This document shows positions 58,701-64,000 of a stretch of DNA of 64,000 bases, in pieces. Position 1 is the first letter of the stretch, and each line of letters starts with the position of its first letter. Below the pieces are notes generated by a model, which did no database searches, was not told where the DNA came from, and was given only the letters and a program-made list of their open reading frames with translations. Source of the DNA: Melitaea cinxia (taxonomy: Eukaryota; Arthropoda; Insecta; Lepidoptera; Nymphalidae); assembly GCF_905220565.1 (NCBI RefSeq), contig NC_059409.1, positions 14,688,549-14,752,548 of the forward strand, written 5' to 3'. The translations under genes and the position numbers were made by a program.

Positions 58701-61700
58701 GCTATAAATATACATTTTATGTATTCAAAACTTGGCCCCAATTTCACTTTGGCACGAAAAAAAAAAAAACAAAATAATCAAATAATCATAAAAATCAAAT
58801 ATTTTTTTATTGATATTTTATTTTAGATACAACTTTACGAAATAAAAAAGGTTTTCTACACTACGAAAAAAATTCGAGTATTACAAAAATGCATAAAGAG
58901 ATCTAATATAAAATAATAGGAATAACAATTCAAGACGTTAAAAATGTTAAGCAAAAACTAAAGCGTTATAAGAATTACATGCAAACTTTTTTCTCTTAAC
59001 TTTTTTTTTTAGTTGACAAACATTTTCCTAAAGGGAATTAATTTGATTTCTACAGACTAAATATTTGAATATGTTAATATCTATCTATAGTATAATTTAC
59101 CGCAATTATTGGGGGTTTTTTGTGCTTTGGTTCTTTATTTAAATCTATATAACCATCACCTGCGTTCAAATGAATGACGTTGCTTACAAAACGGAAGACA
59201 TCGTTCACACTGATATAATATTATAACATTTTATAAATTTTTCATTAATATAAACAAACAGCTGCTTAAAATATTTAGTATTATTTACATTTTTTTTTTC
59301 GAATTTTTGATATTTTTATTTCAAATTACTAATTAACTAATTCAACGATATCCAATTTTCATTCCTTATGTTACATTCTTTAAAATATTCGATAGATAAT
59401 TAAAAAAAACGGCAAAATAAATAACAATATATCGGTGTCAACTAAAAACCGATTTATAGACATTCACGTCAATAAATAACTATTTTCATATTCATAATAT
59501 AAATATAAAACTGTTGTAGATCTATTTGTATGTATGTGTGTTTAGGCTACCTATATAACGTATTATTAGAGGCAATGTCATTTATTTTCGCATTTATTTA
59601 TACAATTACAAGGATCGCCTGTTGTTACTCGTTCTATTGAAAATCGAAGATCGAAAACGAGCTTCATTCTGTCAAATTTTTTTTGACTGCTATAAGGCCG
59701 AATGAAATCCATCGTTTTGAAAATATTTAAAATTTTAAACGTATTATGAGTGTAATGGTAAAACGATAATTTAAATAAATTATGGACACATTACGTTAAA
59801 TCCATAGAACTAAAAATGAATTACCGAAATGTGTGTTTGCGCGAAACATCCTTACAACTTTAGCAAGTCTGGTTTGGTTAAAAAAAATCGATTTTGAAAC
59901 AAAAAAAAAAAAATGATTTTAGTAAAGAAAAATGTACACCGAGTCAGCGTAGTTTGAAATATAATATAATACTTTATTCAATCAAAAATTATAAGAATTG
60001 GTTGTATGATTTATAATATATAATAGTCTGGAGTGTCTGGGATCTAATAGATCTGTCACACGAAATAAAGACAGTATTTCAATGATACGTCACATAGGAA
60101 ATGTGCGTCAGAGACAACGCTATACGAACTTGAAATTAGCCGACTCTCTCTTCCTAAAAGTCGATGTGCATTATTTATAACCGGGCACTGTATATAACTT
60201 TTGTAATAATTTCAAAACAACGTTAGTTTCATAGCAGTCGTTATTTAAGCTATCCTAGATCATTTTCAATCTTCAATTTGTATTTTCAATAATTACATTC
60301 TATAAAGACGGAATGTGGTCAATTATTACTCATCTTCTATGTTAGTCACTTCTGTTAATTACTTGTTACTTTTTTGGTTTATTTAATGACGCTATATACT
60401 CTGAAACGGCAAACAGAATAAAATAAAAATATATCAAGCGGGCAAATAATAAACTACGGGTTATATAAATGGAAATTAACAATCCCTATAGTCCACTATA
60501 TATCGACTTTTCTCTAGGCAGCTATATTTTTTAAATGTCAAAAGGTCGTATGTCCATGGTGCCTTATTTATTTAAGTATGGTCAGACATAATAGCGAGTC
60601 TCAGTAATTTGAAATTTTTACATGTTTTTTTTTTTCTACATAGACTAGCGCTTGACTGCGACCTCACCTGATGGCAAGTGAAGATGCAGCCTAAAGTGGT
60701 GCGCGCTTGACTAGAAGATGCCTATTCACTCTTGATTTAAAGATACCCAAGTTATACTTCGCTGGAAAAACGGAAGCCGGAAGGGCATTCCAAATTTTTG
60801 CGGTGCGTATTAGGAACGAGGAAGCAAATCGTTTAGTGCGAGATCGTGGGATTTCAACCACATAGCGTGTCACAACCATTTCAACCACATGTCACAATTG
60901 TAGGTAATGTTTCGAACGAATTTTCGTCGTAGATCTGCTTAATCTCCCATTTTACAAAGGAAATTACACTGGAAACAATTTTATAGGTCGTGTACAGAAA
61001 ATAGATTATTTTATACTACTAGGTCGGCAAACAAGCGTACGGCGCGCCTGACGGTTATCGATTATCATAGCCTATAGACATTTGTACCACCAAAAGCATT
61101 GCAACCGTGTTGCCGACCCTAACCCAATCCCCCCAGGAGCTCTGGTCACCTTACTCACCAACAGAAACACAATACTACTTGAAAACAGTATTATTTAGCT
61201 GTGATCTTCTGTAAGGTCGAGGTACTAACCCAGTCGGGCTACTCCATATTTTGAGCAGGAAATTCCTGCTGTGACTTACCTCAGTTAAATTTTTTATAAT
61301 TATAATAATTTGACTTTAACTTCGATTACAATTCGTTGATGAAAAAAGAATAATATAACGTAAACTTTTATTCGTCAGATAATTTTATATGTCAGATAGT
61401 TTTAATGGCATCGGAGTAACTGGCTTTTAATGCACTATTTAAAAGTACACAAAGGAAAAATACAATATACAACCTTAACAGAGTGTCAAAGACAGTCTTA
61501 TGACAGATAAAAATTTCTTACAGAGAGGCCCTGTCTATAATTTATTTTGACATCTGTCCGATTAATAAGGATATTTAATATGACACAGTTATATAAATAT
61601 GGTAACATTTTGATAGATACGACCTTTTAACATTTAGAAATAAAGTAGGGTACATACTTCACATAGTTATACTGCAAGGATCTTCATACGGGAATCTAAA

Positions 61701-64000
61701 TTACATAATTAATAGCGGGAAATTTGTATTTTAACATAATTTGTAACTTACCATCGATGGTTCCGAATTCTCTCTCGTGAGCTCTTGTCAGTACTTGTTT
61801 GTATAATGTCTCCGCTTCCTTGTATTTACCCTGAATGACAAAAAAACAAGCAAGCTGTTACAGAAGATAATTATGGATTAGGGGAATAACGTGCCCATTT
61901 ACACAAACAACCAACAGAAGTAGCTTAAATACTCAATAAAGAGCTGTGTGTGTAATTATGTAATTCTCACTTCAAACTCCTATGATTTTTGATCGCATCC
62001 AAATCGTCAGTCTTTTCAATAGGAGTTACTTAAGGGTTCACTTAACATCCCTTCCTAATATCTGACATGTTCAAATACATTTTTTGACATCCTATGTATA
62101 TCTTTGTGAATGCTTTTTTTTTTTTTTGATACCAGTCCACGATCCTCCCACCGGAAAACGGCATATATCACACAAACTTTTTTTTCTCGTCTGCATGACG
62201 TTTGAGTAAATTCCTATTTAGCCTCGTCTCCCTTATTAATATAGTATGAGTATCGATACATCGAAATTTGGAGAAAGTAGTAACAAATTGAGTATTCTAC
62301 ATTTGAAGACATAAATGAGTTTTCCATACCTGCTTCAGATAGCAAGACGCGAGATTGTTCTTGGTCTTGGCCACGTTGGGGTCGTCAGGTCCGAGTTTGC
62401 TCTCGTAAATCTCCAACGCGCGCTGGTAGTACTGTTCGACCTCTTCGTATTTGTTCTGAAAAACGATAGCACAATGTAATTATAGATAACAGTAGTAGAC
62501 TCGTTAGTATTATGATATTTGACACGATTTATAGTGATCAGCAAAACTTAAACTCGGAACCCGCGGTACTCGCCACTCGCCACTCGCCACTCTCCCACAG
62601 TCCCACTCACCTGGTTCTGGCAGAGCAGCGCCAGGTTGTTGAGCTGCTTGGCGACGTCGGGGTGGTCGCGGTACTGCCCGCCCCCCACACACTATACGCT
62701 ACACACTCGCCACTCCCCACAGTCCCACTCACCTGGTTCTGGCAGAGCAGCGCCAGGTTGTTGAGCTGCTTGGCGACGTCGGGGTGGTCGCGGTACTGCC
62801 CGCCCCCCACACACTATACGCTACACACTCGCCACTCCCCACAGTCCCACTCACCTGGTTCTGGCAGAGCAGCGCCAGGTTGTTGAGCTGCTTGGCGACG
62901 TCGGGGTGGTCGCGGTACTGCCCGCCCCCCACACACTATACGCTACACACTCGCCACTCCCCACAGTCCCACTCACCTGGTTCTGGCAGAGCAGCGCCAG
63001 GTTGTTGAGCTGCTTGGCGACGTCGGGGTGGTCGCGGTACTGCCCGCCCCCCACACACTATACGCTACACACTCGCCACTCCCCACAGTCCCACTCACCT
63101 GGTTCTGGCAGAGCAGCGCCAGGTTGTTGAGCTGCTTGGCGACGTCGGGGTGGTCGCGGTACTGCCCGCCCCCCACACACTATACGCTACACACTCGCCA
63201 CTCCCCACAGTCCCACTCACCTGGTTCTGGCAGAGCAGCGCCAGGTTGTTGAGCTGCTTGGCGACGTCGGGGTGGTCGCGGTACTGCCCGCCCCCCACAC
63301 ACTATACGCTACACACTCGCCACTCCCCACAGTCCCACTCACCTGGTTCTGGCAGAGCAGCGCCAGGTTGTTGAGCTGCTTGGCGACGTCGGGGTGGTCG
63401 CGGTACTGCCCGCCCCCCACACACTATACGCTACACACTCGCCACTCCCCACAGTCCCACTCACCTGGTTCTGGCAGAGCAGCGCCAGGTTGTTGAGCTG
63501 CTTGGCGACGTCGGGGTGGTCGCGGTACTGCCCGCCCCCCACACACTATACGCTACACACTCGCCACTCCCCACAGTCCCACTCACCTGGTTCTGGCAGA
63601 GCAGCGCCAGGTTGTTGAGCTGCTTGGCGACGTCGGGGTGGTCGCGGTACTGCCCGCCCCCCACACACTATACGCTACACACTCGCCACTCTCCCACAGT
63701 CCCACTCACCTGGTTCTGGCAGAGCAGCGCCAGGTTGTTGAGCTGCTTGGCGACGTCGGGGTGGTCGCGGTACTGCCCGCCCCCCACACACTATACGCTA
63801 CACACTCGCCACTCCCCACAGTCCCACTCACCTGGTTCTGGCAGAGCAGCGCCAGGTTGTTGAGCTGCTTGGCGACGTCGGGGTGGTCGCGGTACTGCCC
63901 GCCCCCCACACACTATACGCTACACACTCGCCACTCCCCACAGTCCCACTCACCTGGTTCTGGCAGAGCAGCGCCAGGTTGTTGAGCTGCTTGGCGACGT
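49712..64000 (-). CDS. Klc: Kinesin light chain, 3' part of gene (partial; 5' end outside window)
   Basis: Kinesin light chain pairs with kinesin heavy chain and binds cargo through TPR repeats. In transcription order the exons are a TPR exon end (last copy 62673-62611), 62455-62330, 61830-61752, 57286-57177, 55172-55056 and 53619-53545. Then comes either 52411-52316 or 50558-50419 plus 49787-49712. All junctions are in phase. Diagnostic sequence includes HPDVAKQLNNLALLCQNQ, LGPDDPNVAKTKNNLASCYL, TRAHEREFGTIDG, APYGEYGGWHKAAK, VDSPTVTTTLKNLGALYRRQ and LEDCALRSRKE, all in the family order. The heptad-repeat N-terminus and first TPRs lie beyond 64000. Introns carry LINE fragments and other repeats. 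Confidence 0.92.
50419..50558 (-). CDS. Klc: Klc alternative exon (SASFSKLRESLRRSS)
   Basis: Encodes GSGEVSRSASFSKLRESLRR, then SSVRLFHRIAGRHSAHLPDV and DFTDPE. The core corresponds to the GSFGKLRDALRRSSE-type segment of vertebrate light chains. Acceptor GGGGCAG|GGT has a weak pyrimidine tract, but the phase (0) fits exon 53619-53545. Donor GAGAG|GTTTGT is phase 2 and fits 49787. If unspliced, the frame would end RFVY then TGA at 50406. Confidence 0.75.
52316..52411 (-). CDS. Klc: Klc alternative terminal exon (SKLFNALGINTGS end)
   Basis: Acceptor TTTTATTATAG then GGC, phase 0. It encodes GTNQASEPRMNLKSKLFNAL, then GINTGSNAPHQ and a TAG. It is in phase with exon 53619-53545, so it is an alternative to the SASFSKL route. 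Confidence 0.75.
   Translation of the reverse strand, partial: GTNQASEPRMNLKSKLFNALGINTGSNAPHQ
53545..53619 (-). CDS. Klc: Klc exon after the last TPR (ALDIVKQSRARS)
   Basis: Acceptor GGTTTTAG and donor GATGAG|GTTAGA, 25 codons, phase 0 on both sides: ALDIVKQSRARSGRGAREPD then AQHDE. The ALD-V-KQ start is typical of the segment that follows the light chain TPR domain. The rest is Arg-rich linker. The longer frame over the same bases belongs to another phase. Confidence 0.8.
55056..55172 (-). CDS. Klc: Klc exon (last TPR)
   Basis: Acceptor AATTTTCAG and donor AAAGAG|GTCGGT, 39 codons: VDSPTVTTTLKNLGALYRRQ, then GKYEAAETLEDCALRSRKE. This is the final TPR helix pair. The donor is not ideal (GTCGGT), but the phase fits the next exon. 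Confidence 0.93.
55290..55640 (+). mobile_element. RTE-like LINE-derived repeat, full module
   Basis: TCGGTCGGCTTCTTAAGTTC, AAGAGAGGGGGTGGCTAAAT, GAAGACGGGCAGCAGCGTC, GGTCACCAACCCGCCTGCCC and CCTATGTCCAGCAGTGGACTG end with a TGTAATGTAATGTAATG tail. It is the inverted relative of 17918-18245 and lies in a Klc intron. Confidence 0.75.
56185..56797 (+). mobile_element. AACCGACTTCC element, near full-length copy in a Klc intron
   Basis: AACCGACTTCCAAAAAAGG left end, TTGAAGTCGGTTTTTTTTTC right end, then hairpin GTTTGCGAGCAAAC and ACAATTAT. It is very similar to 41394-42014, so both are recent. Confidence 0.82.
57177..57286 (-). CDS. Klc: Klc exon (loop before the last TPR)
   Basis: Encodes the conserved DNKPIWQVAEEREENKHLQK and APYGEYGGWHKAAK, phase 1 in and phase 0 out, between TTTATAAACAG-like acceptor sequence (ATATAAACAG) and AAG|GTACGT. 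Confidence 0.93.
60640..60905 (-). mobile_element. 3' end of a LINE in a Klc intron
   Basis: The minus frame 60888-60691 reads RFASSFLIRTAKIWNALPAS, VFPAKYNLGIFKSRVNRHLL, the usual C-terminus of a jockey/CR1-like reverse transcriptase (FLxRTxxxWNxLPxxVFP). Only this tail is present. Confidence 0.75.
61018..61290 (-). repeat. Dispersed repeat family C, inverted copy in a Klc intron
   Basis: CTAGGTCGGCAAACAAGCGT start, TGTTGCCGACCCTAACCC, AGCTGTGATCTTCTGTAAGG and GGAAATTCCTGCTGTGACTT then ACCTCAGTTAA, a full reverse of 2605-2860. Confidence 0.75.
61752..61830 (-). CDS. Klc: Klc exon (TPR helix, TRAHEREFG)
   Basis: Acceptor GTCATTCAG and donor GATG|GTAAGT, 26 codons plus one base: GKYKEAETLYKQVLTRAHER then EFGTID. 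Confidence 0.93.
62330..62455 (-). CDS. Klc: Klc exon (complete TPR)
   Basis: Acceptor CGTTTTCAG and donor AAGCAG|GTATGG, exactly 42 codons: NKYEEVEQYYQRALEIYESK, then LGPDDPNVAKTKNNLASCYL and KQ. Confidence 0.95.
62580..64000 (-). repeat. Tandem array of a partial Klc exon plus splice donor, 122-bp unit
   Basis: At least 12 copies, nearly identical, with exon-end coordinates 62611, 62733, 62855, 62977, 63099, 63221, 63343, 63465, 63587, 63710, 63832 and 63954. Spacing is 122 bp except for one 123-bp step from an extra T in CCACTCTCCCAC. Each unit holds 63 nt of exon (HPDVAKQLNNLALLCQNQ end), donor GTGAGT and about 59 bp ending GGGGGGCGGGCAG, which could act as an acceptor. The array runs off the window. 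The many open frames over it are the same unit in different frames. Confidence 0.95.
62611..62673 (-). CDS. Klc: Klc TPR exon end, copy nearest to the next exon
   Basis: TAC CGC GAC then HPDVAKQLNNLALLCQNQ followed by donor CAG|GTGAGT. It is one of at least 12 copies in the array. Which copy is used in the mRNA cannot be told, since all share sequence. The true exon should extend upstream (beyond 64000) into the rest of the TPR, so this copy is likely a repeat product. Confidence 0.6.

Noticed and set aside
62580..64000. CRISPR-like regular spacing of repeats
   Set aside because: The whole 122-bp unit, not just a short repeat, is conserved, with no variable spacers. It contains a eukaryotic exon and splice donor, so it is a tandem duplication.

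Overview
The window is animal nuclear DNA, most probably from a moth or butterfly. It is AT-rich, its genes are split by GT-AG introns, and it is crowded with short interspersed elements, Helitron-like and MITE-like elements and 5'-truncated LINE fragments of the kind common in lepidopteran genomes. No bacterial, CRISPR or operon-type structure is present. The species cannot be named from the sequence alone.

Layout. 1-1.7 kb holds a 5'-truncated non-LTR retrotransposon with reverse transcriptase. 1.7-10.2 kb is intergenic and packed with mobile elements. 10.2-11.2 kb is a two-exon gene for mitochondrial ribosomal protein L49 (minus strand). It appears to share a short head-to-head promoter with a large plus-strand gene at 12.26-26.73 kb. 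I assembled that gene from nine exons whose intron phases all agree. It encodes about 2137 residues: long disordered charged flanks around a Cys/His-rich core split over five exons. I do not recognise the family. 26.7-31 kb is its 3' region plus mobile-element debris. 31.0-35.8 kb is a three-exon minus-strand homeobox gene of the Mox/buttonless type (about 161 aa). 35.8-49.7 kb is intergenic and again rich in mobile elements. 49.7-64.0 kb is the 3' half of a minus-strand kinesin light chain gene, with the end of one TPR exon, five further shared exons and two alternative C-termini. One of these ends resembles the serine-rich tail of vertebrate kinesin light chains.

The most unusual pattern is the repeated appearance of tandem arrays anchored at splice donors. 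(a) In the kinesin light chain gene, a 122-bp unit holding the last 63 nt of a TPR exon plus its donor is present at least 12 times, running off the window end. (b) In the large zinc-finger gene, the 3' part of exon 6 plus its donor is repeated about four more times. (c) In the same gene, a roughly 38-bp minisatellite of about 1.2 kb begins directly at the donor of exon 4. These could be real local expansions of GC-rich exon/intron junctions or assembly artefacts. Long reads would tell.

A second thread is a dispersed element with inverted AACCGACTTC / GAAGTCGGTT ends and a conserved 3' hairpin (GTTTGC-GA-GCAAAC), present in about nine copies. A third is a cluster of Helitron-like elements ending in GGTCAGCTAG.
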